Assembly (NCBI GenBank): GCA_008638415.1
Contig: ML703345.1
Location: forward strand, 234,231 to 298,230
Direction: 5' to 3'
DNA length: 64,000 nt
Source: Nocardiopsis sinuspersici
Lineage (GTDB): Bacteria; Actinomycetota; Actinomycetes; Streptosporangiales; Streptosporangiaceae
A program made the position numbers and the translations under genes. The notes beneath the pieces are model-generated. The model made no database searches and had not been told where the DNA came from. It saw only the letters and a list, made by a program, of their open reading frames with translations. Shown in pieces: positions 8,393-16,333 of this stretch. The number at the start of each line of letters is the position of its first letter. Positions within the stretch are counted from its first letter, which is position 1.

Positions 8393-9317
8393 CTAGTTCC
8401 TGCTCGGTCCGGTTTCGGGAGGGGTCAGTGGATCCTGCTTCTGCCGCCTGTGGGCCGTGCTGGGCGCGGACCAGCTCGCGAGGAGCTTGAGCCGTTCCTC
8501 GTGCGGGGTCCCCGGTTTTGCGGTGTAGAGCGAGAGGTCGTGCGCGGCCCGCGGCGAGGTCGGCAGATCCAGGGACCGGTAGGTCAGCTCCAGGTCGCCC
8601 ACCCTGCGGATGGTGGAGGCGTTTGACGCCGCCGTGGTGGATGCGCACGTCGTGGGAGGCCCACAAGGCACGGAAGTCCTCGCTGAGGGTGGACAGCTCA
8701 CCGATGAGTTCACGCAGCGCCTGGTCGTGGGGTTCACGCCCGGCCTCGGCGCGCAGCAGCGCCACGGTCATCGCGGCCCCCGCCTGCCAGTCCACGAAGA
8801 AGTCACGGGAGGCCGGGTCGAGGAAGTGGTAGCGGGCGAAGTTGGCCCGTCCGTGGGCGGTCGTCGTCTGGCTGGCGAACATCGGCGCGTGCAGTGCCCC
8901 GGCCAGGGCGTTGGTCGCGACCACGTCCAGCCGGCCGTTGCGCACGAACGCCGCCGACATCGTGATGGAGTCCAGCATCCACTGCACGGGCGGCGCGAGG
9001 GCGACCTCGCGGCGGCAGGTCGCCTTGCGGTGGGCCGGACGCGCGGCGCGGGCCAGGTCGAACAGGTGGGTGCGCTCCTCGTCGTCGAGGCGCAGCGCGT
9101 GGGCGACGGCGTCGAGCACCTCTTCGGACACACCCGCGATGTGGCCCTTCTCCAGCCGGGTGTACCACTCGGTACTCACACCGGCCAGGACGGCGACCTC
9201 CTCGCGACGCAGCCCGGGGACCCGGCGGCGGGCACCAGGGGGGAACCCGACCTGTTCCGGGGACAACTTGGCACGTCGACTGGCGAGAAAGCCCCTGATG
9301 TCCGCGCGGTTGTCCAT
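8393..9317 (-). pseudogene. XRE-family regulator with MmyB-like ligand domain, frameshifted
   Basis: Reading from the ATG at 9317, the N-terminus is an XRE helix-turn-helix (LRREEVAVLAGVSTEWYTRLEKG) followed by the MmyB-like ligand-binding domain typical of actinomycete regulators (VQWMLDSI, FFVDWQAGAAMTVALLRAEAG, DVRIHHGGVKRLHHP). After HHPQ the frame is lost. Removing one C from the CCC run at 8602-8604 restores VGDLELTYRSLDLP and the family C-terminus, with a stop at 8393, giving about 307 residues. It is either a sequencing error or a recent inactivation. It diverges from the MFS gene at 9454 and would be its regulator. Confidence 0.8.
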
Positions 9318-9358
9318 GCCTTCCACGATAGGCACAGGTGAGCGCGCCAGGGGGGTTG

Positions 9359-9384
9359 AGGTTGTACCCCCACGAACGCAACCT
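9359..9384. promoter_or_regulatory. Operator-like inverted repeat between regulator and MFS gene
   Basis: AGGTTG at 9359-9364 and CAACCT at 9379-9384 form a 6-bp inverted repeat with 14 bases between the arms, and another GGTTG lies just upstream. It is in the divergent intergenic region, where the MmyB-type regulator would bind (inference). Confidence 0.35.
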
Positions 9385-9453
9385 TCTCCGTGGCGGCGGC
9401 GGACGGTGTAGTGGGGGTGGCAGCGAAACCACCACCACGGCACGAGGTCCGCC

Positions 9454-10689
9454 ATGCACGACGAAGCCACCCTGGTTTCCCGCAAGGCTCGTTCGTCCCG
9501 CCTTCCCTTCGTCGTCTACGCCCTGGCACTGGGGACGTTCCTGATGCTCACGACGGAGTTCGTCGTGGCCGGGATCCTGCCTGACATCGCAGCCGACGTG
9601 CAGGTGAGCGTCGCCCAGGCGGGGACGCTCATCACGGTCTTCGCGGTCGGCATGATCGTGGGCGCACCGCTCATGGCGATGCTGACCCTGCGGATGCCGC
9701 AGCGGGTGACGCTCATGCTCGCCCTGGGCTTGTTCGCTCTCGGGCACGTGGTCGTCGCCGCCGGCTCCGACTTCGGGGTGCTGCTCGCCGCACGGTTCCT
9801 CACGGCGCTGGCGACCGGGGCGTTCTGGGCCGTGGCCGCGGTGGTCGCCACCCGCGTCGCGGGCCCGGGGTCGGGTTCGCGGGCCGTGGGCGTCGTCAAC
9901 GCCGGAGGCATGCTCGCGACCGTCCTGGGAGTTCCGCTCGGCGCGTTCGCCGGACAGCTCGTCGGCTGGCGCGGCACGTTCTGGGCGCTGGCGGTCCTCG
10001 CGGTGGTCGCGATGCCCATGATCGCCCGCCATGTTCCCCGCGGCGGCGCCGGGCACCGGTCGGTGTCGGTCCGCTCGGAGCTGGCCGCCCTGCGCTCCGG
10101 GCGGCTGTGGTTGGTGTTGGCGGCCTGCGCGGCCACGACCGGCGGTGTCCTGGCCGCGTACTCCTACGTCGCTCCGCTGCTCACCGAGCAGACGGGCATC
10201 CCCTCGAACCTCGTTCCACTGGTGCTCGCCGGTTTCGGCGTCGGCTCGCTCGCCGGGTCCGTCCTGGGCGGCCGGCTCGGCGACACCCGCCCGCACACGG
10301 CGACGATCGCCGCGCCGCTGGCGACGGCCCTGATCCTGTTGACGCTCTGCTTCGTCTCCAGTGCGCCGATCCCGACGACGGTCCTCCTCGTCCTGCTCGG
10401 GCTGTTCGGCCTCGGCGCGAACCCGGTGCTGATCTCGCTGGCGGTCCGCTACGCCGCCCACGCGCCCACCCTGGGGTCCTCGCTCAGCGTCGCGGCCTTC
10501 AACTTCGGCACCGCGGCCGCCTCCTGGATCGGCGGCGTCGCCCTCGGAACCGGTCTGGGCGCCCTGGGCCCCGTCGCCGTCGGGACGGCCATCGCCGCTC
10601 TGACGCCGATCCCCGCGACCGCACTGGCCGTGATCCAGCGCCGCCGTGGCACGGGGGCGGGTCCCGAGGCTGTGAACGCCTTGTCCTGA
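9454..10689 (+). CDS. MFS drug efflux transporter (Cmx/CmrA-like, DHA1)
   Basis: A 12-helix major facilitator of 411 residues in the cytoplasmic membrane. The first helix motif TTEFVVAGILPDIA and the second LMAMLTLRMPQRVTL, where the loop replaces the usual GxLaDrxGRr, match drug/H+ antiporters of the chloramphenicol-exporter (Cmx/CmrA) and arabinose-efflux type. Motif C-like glycines occur in AGGMLATVLGVPLG. It diverges from an XRE regulator with a broken frame and is followed 63 bases later by an alcohol dehydrogenase on the same strand, perhaps in one transcript. The exported compound is not predictable. Confidence 0.85.
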   Translation: MHDEATLVSRKARSSRLPFVVYALALGTFLMLTTEFVVAGILPDIAADVQVSVAQAGTLITVFAVGMIVGAPLMAMLTLRMPQRVTLMLALGLFALGHVVVAAGSDFGVLLAARFLTALATGAFWAVAAVVATRVAGPGSGSRAVGVVNAGGMLATVLGVPLGAFAGQLVGWRGTFWALAVLAVVAMPMIARHVPRGGAGHRSVSVRSELAALRSGRLWLVLAACAATTGGVLAAYSYVAPLLTEQTGIPSNLVPLVLAGFGVGSLAGSVLGGRLGDTRPHTATIAAPLATALILLTLCFVSSAPIPTTVLLVLLGLFGLGANPVLISLAVRYAAHAPTLGSSLSVAAFNFGTAAASWIGGVALGTGLGALGPVAVGTAIAALTPIPATALAVIQRRRGTGAGPEAVNALS

Positions 10690-10752
10690 CCCGCACACGT
10701 CCGCCGCACAGGCGGTTCCCAACGACGAACGCCACCGAAAGAGAGGCCCGCC

Positions 10753-11796
10753 ATGCGCGCCACCCTCATGTACCGAGCCGGAGACGTCCGCGTCGAGAAC
10801 GTGCCCGACTCCCGGATCAAGCACCCCACCGACGCCCTGGTCCGCATCACCGCGTCCTGTATCTGCGGCAGCGACCTGCACCCCTACCACTCCATGACCG
10901 CCGCCGACGGCCCTGCCCGGATGGGGCACGAACTGATCGGCGTCGTCGAGGAGGTCGGCCCGGACGTGGCCATGCTGGCGAGGGGCGACCTGGTCGTCTC
11001 TCCGTTCGCGGTCTCCGACAACGTGTGCGAGTTCTGTCGGGAGAACCTGCAGACCTCGTGCTCCCACCACGAGGCCGACTTCTGGGACGGCATCTTCGAC
11101 GAGGGCGGCCAGGCCGAGGCGATCCGTGTGCCGCTGGCCGACGGCACCCTGGTGAAGCTGCCGGTCACACCCGACTCGGCGCTGGTGCCTTCGCTTTTGA
11201 CGTTGGCCGACGTACTGGGCACCGGCTACCACGCCGCCAGGGCCGCAGGCGTGACCCCCGGTCAGAACGTCACCGTGATCGGTGACGGAGCGGTGGGCCT
11301 GATGGCGGTGCTCTCGGCCAAGCGTCTGGGGGCCGAGCAGATCGTCCTCATGGGACGCCACACCGACCGCACCGACCTGGGCCGGGAGTTCGGCGTGACC
11401 GACGTCGTCGCCGAGCGCGGCGAGGAGGGCATCGCCAGGGTCCGCGAGCTCACCGGCGGGCAGGGATCGCATGCCGTCCTCGAAGCGGTCGGACACATGC
11501 CCGCCTACGAGCAGGCCCTGGGCGTCGTCCGCCCCGGCGGCGTGATCAGCCGTGTGGGTGTTCCGCAGTACGAGGAGGCGCCGATCGGCTTCGCCGGCCT
11601 GTTCCGGCACAACATCCGCCTGGCGGGCGGGCCCGCCCCGGTACGCGCCTACGTCGAGGAGCTCCTGCCCGACATCCTGGACGGGACCATCGAGCCGGGC
11701 AGGGTCTTCGACGCCACCACCGACCTGGAGGGCGTGCCCGCCGGCTACAAGGACATGGACGACCGCACGAGCCTGAAGGTCCTCATCAAGCCCTGA
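10753..11796 (+). CDS. Zinc-dependent alcohol dehydrogenase
   Basis: A medium-chain dehydrogenase of 347 residues. The catalytic zinc ligands are Cys39 in CGSDLH and the His-Glu pair of GHELIG. The structural zinc loop is reduced: CEFCRENLQTSC keeps three cysteines. The nucleotide-binding fold shows VIGDGAVGLMAVLSAK, in the place of GxGxxG. The substrate is unknown. GAGAGG lies ahead of the ATG, and a strong hairpin terminator follows. It is downstream of the MFS pump, a common pairing under redox-responsive regulators. Confidence 0.88.
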   Translation: MRATLMYRAGDVRVENVPDSRIKHPTDALVRITASCICGSDLHPYHSMTAADGPARMGHELIGVVEEVGPDVAMLARGDLVVSPFAVSDNVCEFCRENLQTSCSHHEADFWDGIFDEGGQAEAIRVPLADGTLVKLPVTPDSALVPSLLTLADVLGTGYHAARAAGVTPGQNVTVIGDGAVGLMAVLSAKRLGAEQIVLMGRHTDRTDLGREFGVTDVVAERGEEGIARVRELTGGQGSHAVLEAVGHMPAYEQALGVVRPGGVISRVGVPQYEEAPIGFAGLFRHNIRLAGGPAPVRAYVEELLPDILDGTIEPGRVFDATTDLEGVPAGYKDMDDRTSLKVLIKP

Positions 11797-11805
11797 CGCA
11801 CATCA

Positions 11806-11840
11806 CCGGGTCCGCCCACTGTTGCCGTGGGCGGACCCGG
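11806..11840 (+). terminator. Hairpin terminator after alcohol dehydrogenase
   Basis: A perfect 14-bp inverted repeat (CCGGGTCCGCCCAC at 11806-11819 and its complement at 11827-11840) with a 7-base loop starts ten bases after the stop codon. There is no T-run, as is usual in high-GC actinomycetes. Confidence 0.75.
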
Positions 11841-12053
11841 CTCTTCCATGCCCTCACACCGCTTCCGGCAGAGAGCGCCGACGGGTTCTCCGTGCGCTCG
11901 GGGCACGTCAGCCGCTCTGACCAGGGCCGCGCAGCGGCCTCAGGCCCTCGACGGCCGAGTCGCTGGGCGCCGACCAGATGACCCGGTCGGCGACCGGACC
12001 TTGCCTGCCCCTCGTGGTCGCACTCCCGTGCATCTGTTGGCGCAACCCGGCTT

Positions 12054-12455
12054 TCAGGCCGCGAACGCTGCGGCCACAGCCGCGGTGTCCTCGTAGAGGT
12101 GCATGCGCACGATCTTCCCCTCCGTCACGGTAAGGCGCATCGCGACGTCGGTGCGAAACGGGCGGCCGGTGGGCGCTGCGACGTGGTCGAACACGGCGAA
12201 GACGACTGCCTCCTCGCCGTCGGTGATGACGGCCTCGACCGAGACGGCGCTCTTGCCCGGCTCGAGCCCGGCCCACAGGGTGCGGAAGTAGTCGGGCACC
12301 TCGCTCCTGCGCGAGCGCCTGCCCACCCAGGGCAGCGCCGGGGTGCCGGGTACGTTCCAGTCGATCTTCTCGGCGAACAGCTCGCCCAGTCCCTCGGCGT
12401 CCTGCGCGCCGACCCTCTCCAGGAAGGCGTTCGTTGTCTCAGCGGTGGTGGTCAC
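12054..12455 (-). CDS. SnoaL-like/NTF2-fold protein
   Basis: A small protein of 133 residues with the NTF2-like cone fold: TTNAFLERVGAQDAEGLGELFAE at the start, then WVGRRSRRSEVPDYFRTL and the final strands IVRMHLYEDTAAV. Such proteins are polyketide cyclases, isomerases or plain ligand binders; function is open. The GTG at 12455 begins the conserved part; a longer ATG frame would run through the operators and the TetR gene, so I reject it. It diverges from the TetR gene at 12553 across two operator-like repeats and is its probable target. Confidence 0.8.
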   Translation of the reverse strand: MTTTAETTNAFLERVGAQDAEGLGELFAEKIDWNVPGTPALPWVGRRSRRSEVPDYFRTLWAGLEPGKSAVSVEAVITDGEEAVVFAVFDHVAAPTGRPFRTDVAMRLTVTEGKIVRMHLYEDTAAVAAAFAA

Positions 12456-12492
12456 TGGGTTGTCCGTTCTCTTGGACGATTCACGATCGCCA

Positions 12493-12545
12493 TTCTGTAG
12501 TGATCGATATAGAACGATAACACTTCTGTAGTGGGCGATATAGAA
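12493..12545. promoter_or_regulatory. Tandem TetR operators between SnoaL-like and TetR genes
   Basis: Two 22-bp direct repeats, at 12493-12514 and 12524-12545, differ at only two positions and are 31 bases apart. Each begins TTCTGTA and ends TATAGAA, so each is itself an imperfect palindrome of the TetR type. The second overlaps the TAGAAT -10 box (12541-12546) of the TetR gene. Binding there would shut off both divergent genes. Confidence 0.65.
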
Positions 12546-12552
12546 TCGAGGC

Positions 12553-13092
12553 ATGGGACGACCCCGCAGCTTCGATCGAGATGCCGCCCTGGACAAGGCG
12601 ATGCGCCTGTTCTGGGAGCGCGGCTACGAGCAGACCTCCATCAGCGACCTCACCCAGGAGCTCGGCATCTCGGCCCCGAGCCTGTACGCGGCGTTCGAAG
12701 ACAAGCGGACACTGTTCGAGGAGGCCGTCGCCCGCTACGAGGCCAGCCCGCAGTCGGTGACCGCTGCCGGGACCACCGGGATGAGCCAGCGCGAGGTGCT
12801 GCGGGTGATGTTCGACTGCGCTTCACGGGAGTACGCGAGCAGGGCGCATCCGCGCGGATGCCTGGTCAACAGCGAGCCGGAGCTGGCCGGCAACCGAGCC
12901 CAGAACCGCGCGATCACCGCGGCCCGCTTGCGGGAAGTGGCAGACGGCGCCGAAGAGGGCAACGACGCAGAAGCCCTCGCCGCCTTCGCGCAGACGCTGC
13001 TGGTGGGGCTGTCGGCCTACGCCCGCGACGGCGCCGACGAGGAGCAGTTGCGTCGCGTGGCCGATCTGGCCCTGCGCGTCATACCGGAGTGA
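12553..13092 (+). CDS. TetR/AcrR-family regulator
   Basis: A repressor of 179 residues. The N-terminal HTH is clear (RGYEQTSISDLTQELG, then SAPSLYAAFEDKRTLFEEAV), and HPRGCLVNSEPE in the ligand domain matches the AcrR/NemR-like subgroup. The ATG at 12553 lies 6-7 bases after TAGAAT, implying a leaderless message. Tandem operators sit directly upstream, so autoregulation and control of the divergent SnoaL-like gene are likely. Confidence 0.88.
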   Translation: MGRPRSFDRDAALDKAMRLFWERGYEQTSISDLTQELGISAPSLYAAFEDKRTLFEEAVARYEASPQSVTAAGTTGMSQREVLRVMFDCASREYASRAHPRGCLVNSEPELAGNRAQNRAITAARLREVADGAEEGNDAEALAAFAQTLLVGLSAYARDGADEEQLRRVADLALRVIPE

Positions 13093-13201
13093 GCGAAGGA
13101 GAGACCTCGTCGCACCCCCTCGCGCCCTGGCTCACGCACCACAACGGTGAACGACGCCACCCCGCGCTCGGAGGCAAGCCCCCGACCAGCCGGCTGGCAC
13201 C

Positions 13202-13540
13202 GACGTCCTGACCGGGTACGGCTACCGCGCCCTCGCCCTCCCCGGCGACCTGGCCGACGATCTCGCCGCGTTAAACGCGGTGGTGTGCGCGTTCGGGGCA
13301 GCAGCGGGCATCGGGCAGGCCGACGGCGGGGAGGCGTTCGGGCCGCACGTGCTGCGCCACACCTTCGGCACCGGCCTCGGCCGAGCCCGCGGCGACCTGA
13401 CGACCGATCCGGTCGACGTGGTACCGGCCGCCGAGCTGATGGGGCACACCGACCTCAACACCACCCGCCGCTACGCCCTGCCCGGCGAGGCCGACAAGGC
13501 CCGTGCCCTGGACGCGCTCACCACCGACCGGTGCACCGGT
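13202..13540 (+). pseudogene. Tyrosine recombinase (integrase) C-terminal fragment
   Basis: One open frame reads HVLRHTFGTGL (the His-x-x-Arg box), then AAELMGHTDLNTTRRYALP, with the GH box and the tyrosine nucleophile, followed by EADKARALDALTTDR. These are the last catalytic motifs of a XerC/phage-type integrase. The N-terminal SAM-like domain and the first arginine region are missing, and no start codon fits. It is a fragment, probably left by an integrated element. Confidence 0.65.
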
Positions 13541-13634
13541 GAGGGTCTACCGCCGATCCTGTGGTCATCCTCCTGGACCCCCTCGCCACCGCAAAGGCCA
13601 GCTTGCCGGGCCGTGCAACCGTGCAGGAATCGGC

Positions 13635-14528
13635 TCAGACGACCACGACCCGGCGCCCGCGTGTGTGGCCGGCCTGGCTGTCGATGTGTGCGGCAGCGGC
13701 CTCGGCGAGCGTGTACGACCTCTCGACCGGAATGTGGAGCCTTCCCCGCGAGATGAGGCCGACTGCCTCGGCGAGCGCATCCGGCACGCTCCCGGCCACG
13801 CCGGAGAACCGGACACCGAACTTCGGCGCACCGAGGTCGGCGATGGAGACCACCTTCTGCGGGTCTCCGGTCAGCTCGACGAGCTCGCGGATGACACCCG
13901 AGCCGGCCAGGTCGAGGGCTGCGTCGACCTGGCCGAGCCGCCGCACCCGCTCGACCCAGCCCTCGCCGTACGTGGTGGCGAGGGCACCCAGGCTTCGCAG
14001 ATAGTCCTGGTTCGCGGCCCCGGCGGTGCCGATCACCGTGATGCCCCGGTCGTGGGCGATCTGCAGCACCGCCGATCCGACTCCCCCCGACGCACCGCTG
14101 ACCAGCAGTGTCTGCCCAGGCTGCACACCGACCTCGCGGATGATGCGCAGCGCGGTCTCCACCACGGAGGGGTATCCGGCGGCCTCTTCGAACGCCAGTC
14201 CATCGGGCATACGGGCCCAGGCCGACAATACGGCGAACTCGGCATAGGTGCTGGAGCCTTCGCCGAACACGTGGTCGCCGACCTCGACCCCTTGGACACC
14301 CTCCCCGACCTCGTCCACCACCCCGGCGGCGTCCAGTCCGACACCGGCGGGCAACTCGATCGGATGGGCCTTCAGGATCTGGCCTTCACGGACCCTCCAG
14401 TCGATGGGGTTCACACCCGCCGCCCGCACAGCGATGCGTACCTGGCCGGGGCCCGCGTGGGGCTCCTCGGCATCTGTGAGGTGCAAAACGTCCGGACCGC
14501 CGAACTCGGCGAAGCTCACTTTCTTCAT
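13635..14528 (-). CDS. NADP-dependent quinone oxidoreductase-like protein
   Basis: A zinc-free medium-chain reductase of 297 residues. It shows the GroES-like N-terminus (AAGVNPIDWRVREG, VGLDAAGVVDEVGEG) and the cofactor motif VSGASGGVGSAVLQIA. No zinc ligands are present, placing it with quinone/enone reductases. The gene diverges from a TetR gene at 14598 across a palindrome and is its likely target. A 63-base piece of its coding region (13976-14038) is repeated exactly at 21179-21241. Confidence 0.88.
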   Translation of the reverse strand: MKKVSFAEFGGPDVLHLTDAEEPHAGPGQVRIAVRAAGVNPIDWRVREGQILKAHPIELPAGVGLDAAGVVDEVGEGVQGVEVGDHVFGEGSSTYAEFAVLSAWARMPDGLAFEEAAGYPSVVETALRIIREVGVQPGQTLLVSGASGGVGSAVLQIAHDRGITVIGTAGAANQDYLRSLGALATTYGEGWVERVRRLGQVDAALDLAGSGVIRELVELTGDPQKVVSIADLGAPKFGVRFSGVAGSVPDALAEAVGLISRGRLHIPVERSYTLAEAAAAHIDSQAGHTRGRRVVVV

Positions 14529-14543
14529 GCGGCGACCGTAGCA

Positions 14544-14591
14544 CTAACGGTTAGCTTTTAAAAACGGTTTCACTTTCGTATCTGATAGGGT
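14544..14591. promoter_or_regulatory. Operator and -10 element between oxidoreductase and TetR genes
   Basis: CTAACGGTTAG at 14544-14554 is an 11-bp palindrome, and AAACGGTTT follows at about 14562-14570. TAGGGT at 14586-14591 would start a transcript at about 14598, the ATG of the TetR gene, again leaderless. The whole gap is unusually A+T-rich. Confidence 0.5.
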
Positions 14592-14597
14592 TATGGC

Positions 14598-15185
14598 ATG
14601 ACCGCACCGTCCGGGCGCCGTGAGCGCAAGAAGGCCGCGACCCGCCAGAAGATCGCCGACACCGCCCTGCGGCTCTTCCTGGAACGCGGGTACGACGCGG
14701 TGGGGATCCGTGAAGTGGCCGCTGAGGCCGACGTGGCCGTCACCACACTCTTCTCCCACTTCGCCTCCAAAGAGGCCTTGGTCTTCGAGCAGGACGAGGA
14801 CTTCGAGCAACGCCTCACGCAAGCGGTCACCGGCCGGGCGCCGCACGAGCTGCTCATCCCCGCCCTGCGCAGCGAGGTCCAGGCCCTGGTGAGGCACTGC
14901 ACGGCGGACAGCGCCGCCCCGATCTGGCGCATGATCGACGAATCACCCGCCCTGCGGAAGTACGAGGAGTCGATGAGGCTGCGCCACGCCGAGACGCTGG
15001 CAACAGCCATCGCAGCCGATCCCGAACTGTCACGGACCGCCACGGCGAGCCGGACGATCGCGAGGTTCGTGATCGACGCCTATTCGCTGGCCCGTGAAGC
15101 GGCCGAACCGCAGGCCGCAGTGGACGAGATCTTTGGGATGATCGAGGCAGCCTGGGAGGCCACCCGCCCTTCTCGGCGTACGTGA
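14598..15185 (+). CDS. TetR-family regulator
   Basis: A repressor of 195 residues. The N-terminal domain reads RQKIADTALRLFLERGYDAV then IREVAAEADVAVTTLFSHFASKEALVF, a standard TetR HTH; the C-terminus resembles the TetR_C domain of actinomycete oxidoreductase regulators (ALRSEVQALV, ESMRLRHAETLATAIA). It diverges from a quinone-reductase-like gene and probably represses it through the palindrome at 14544. No Shine-Dalgarno sequence is seen, which fits the leaderless reading. Confidence 0.88.
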   Translation: MTAPSGRRERKKAATRQKIADTALRLFLERGYDAVGIREVAAEADVAVTTLFSHFASKEALVFEQDEDFEQRLTQAVTGRAPHELLIPALRSEVQALVRHCTADSAAPIWRMIDESPALRKYEESMRLRHAETLATAIAADPELSRTATASRTIARFVIDAYSLAREAAEPQAAVDEIFGMIEAAWEATRPSRRT

Positions 15186-15199
15186 GGGACTGTTCCTCC

Positions 15200-15475
15200 A
15201 GGTAGGGCAGGTGCCGGGGCGAGCTGAGACAAGTCGCCGAGCGCTGGGATTCGACTTCCATCCGCTTGAGCAACTGGTTTCCGTTGTCCCGGGTACCGCT
15301 CGCGCACCCCCCGCTCGGATCCACCGGTCCGAAGCACCACAGACGCCCAGGGTCCGCTGCCGCGAAGACGCAGCAACCACGGGTTGGCCCCGTCACGCAG
15401 CCCCTCAACCGTGACCACCGGCGCGCCGGCAACCGACGACACCCATGCGAGCACTGCCTCAGAAGGACAAGTCAC
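15200..15475 (-). pseudogene. Fragment of an APH-family phosphotransferase N-lobe
   Basis: From an ATG at 15475 the frame reads AVLAWVSSVAGAPVVTVEGL, RDGANPWLLRLRGSG and VVLRTGG, which resembles the N-lobe of actinomycete APH-family kinases. Similarity is then lost and continues only in scraps across other frames. The catalytic HGD and DFG motifs are absent. I judge it a decayed remnant. Confidence 0.45.
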
Positions 15476-15621
15476 TCGGTAAGCCTAGACGCGCAAGACC
15501 CCGATAGGGGAGGACGGGAGACGCCCAGACCGGGAGCCCGTGTACCCGCGTACGACCGCCATGTCCATGTCCCTCCGATTGGGTGCGGCGCAGTCGCCGC
15601 CGCCGAAGTCGCCCCCAGTGA

Positions 15622-15690
15622 CCACACGCAGTGACCGGAGCGGCAGAAGCCACGGAGAATACAGATCACTCGATCAACGACTCTTACCAG
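15622..15690 (+). repeat. Dispersed repeat, copy A
   Basis: About 69 bases shared with copy C (22632-22700) and in part with copy B (21252-21292). The best-conserved core is GATCACTCGATCAACG. A and C also share GACCGGAGCGGC and GAATACAGATCACTCG upstream. Copy A lies about 75 bases ahead of the small HTH gene start. Confidence 0.6.
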
Positions 15691-15764
15691 TCTCAGCCTC
15701 CGAGAAGAAGCGGCCCGGCGCGAGCGCCGGCGCACCATCCACATCGCCTTCGACGCCGAGGCCC

Positions 15765-16145
15765 GTGGAGCGCGGCCACCGCGCGGTACGGGACTGCGAG
15801 GGCTGTGACCTGCGCCCCGACCCTCTCCAGACCGCCACCCCCGCCGAGTTCGTCGCGGCGATGCGGCGCTACCGCCGGTGGGCGGGCAACCCCTCCTTTC
15901 GGCTGCTGGCCGAACGGTGCGCGCACATGTGCTCGGCGGCGACCTTCCACGGCATCCTCAACGGCACCGAACTGCCGAAGTTCACCGTGCTCAACGCGTT
16001 CGTGATCGCGTGCGGGGGTGATGAGGAGAAGTGCCAGCGCTGGGCCACCGCCTGGCGCTGCCTGGACCAGGAGGGCGCCGGCCCCGCGCCCTCACCGGTG
16101 ATCCTGCTGCCCCCGCCCGACGAACAGGAGCCGCCCGGGGCCTGA
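15765..16145 (+). CDS. Small XRE-like helix-turn-helix protein
   Basis: A protein of about 126 residues. A helix-turn-helix-like segment covers TPAEFVAAMRRYRRWAGN, FRLLAERCAHMCSAATFHGI and LNGTELPKFTVLNAFVIACG, an arrangement seen at the N-terminus of many actinomycete regulators. A cysteine-rich lead (CEGCDL) and a proline-rich tail flank it. The frame is open back to a GTG at 15540, through repeat A; I choose the GTG at 15765, preceded by GAGG, but this is uncertain. A perfect terminator follows. It stands alone and its targets are unknown. Confidence 0.6.
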   Translation: MERGHRAVRDCEGCDLRPDPLQTATPAEFVAAMRRYRRWAGNPSFRLLAERCAHMCSAATFHGILNGTELPKFTVLNAFVIACGGDEEKCQRWATAWRCLDQEGAGPAPSPVILLPPPDEQEPPGA

Positions 16146-16164
16146 GGGCGCCCCCACCGATGAC

Positions 16165-16199
16165 GGTGGCCCGGCCCCGTGGTCAGGGGCCGGGCCACC
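16165..16199 (+). terminator. Hairpin terminator after HTH gene
   Basis: GGTGGCCCGGCCCC at 16165-16178 pairs perfectly with 16186-16199 (14 bp, 7-base loop), about 20 bases after the stop at 16145. Confidence 0.75.
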
Positions 16200-16333
16200 A
16201 CACGCCGGAGAGGGCGTGAACCTGGGCTGCTTACCGCAGATTATCGAAAGCCAGCGACGAACCTGGTGATGAGTTTTCGCGCCCGCACCCGTCATACCTG
16301 TGTCGGGACACGATGGGACGGAAGGATGACGTG

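Noticed and set aside
8803-11610. A 935-codon open frame on the minus strand
   Set aside because: It runs antisense through the MFS and alcohol dehydrogenase genes, is Gly/Arg/Asp-rich without domains, and is a shadow of GC-rich coding on the other strand.
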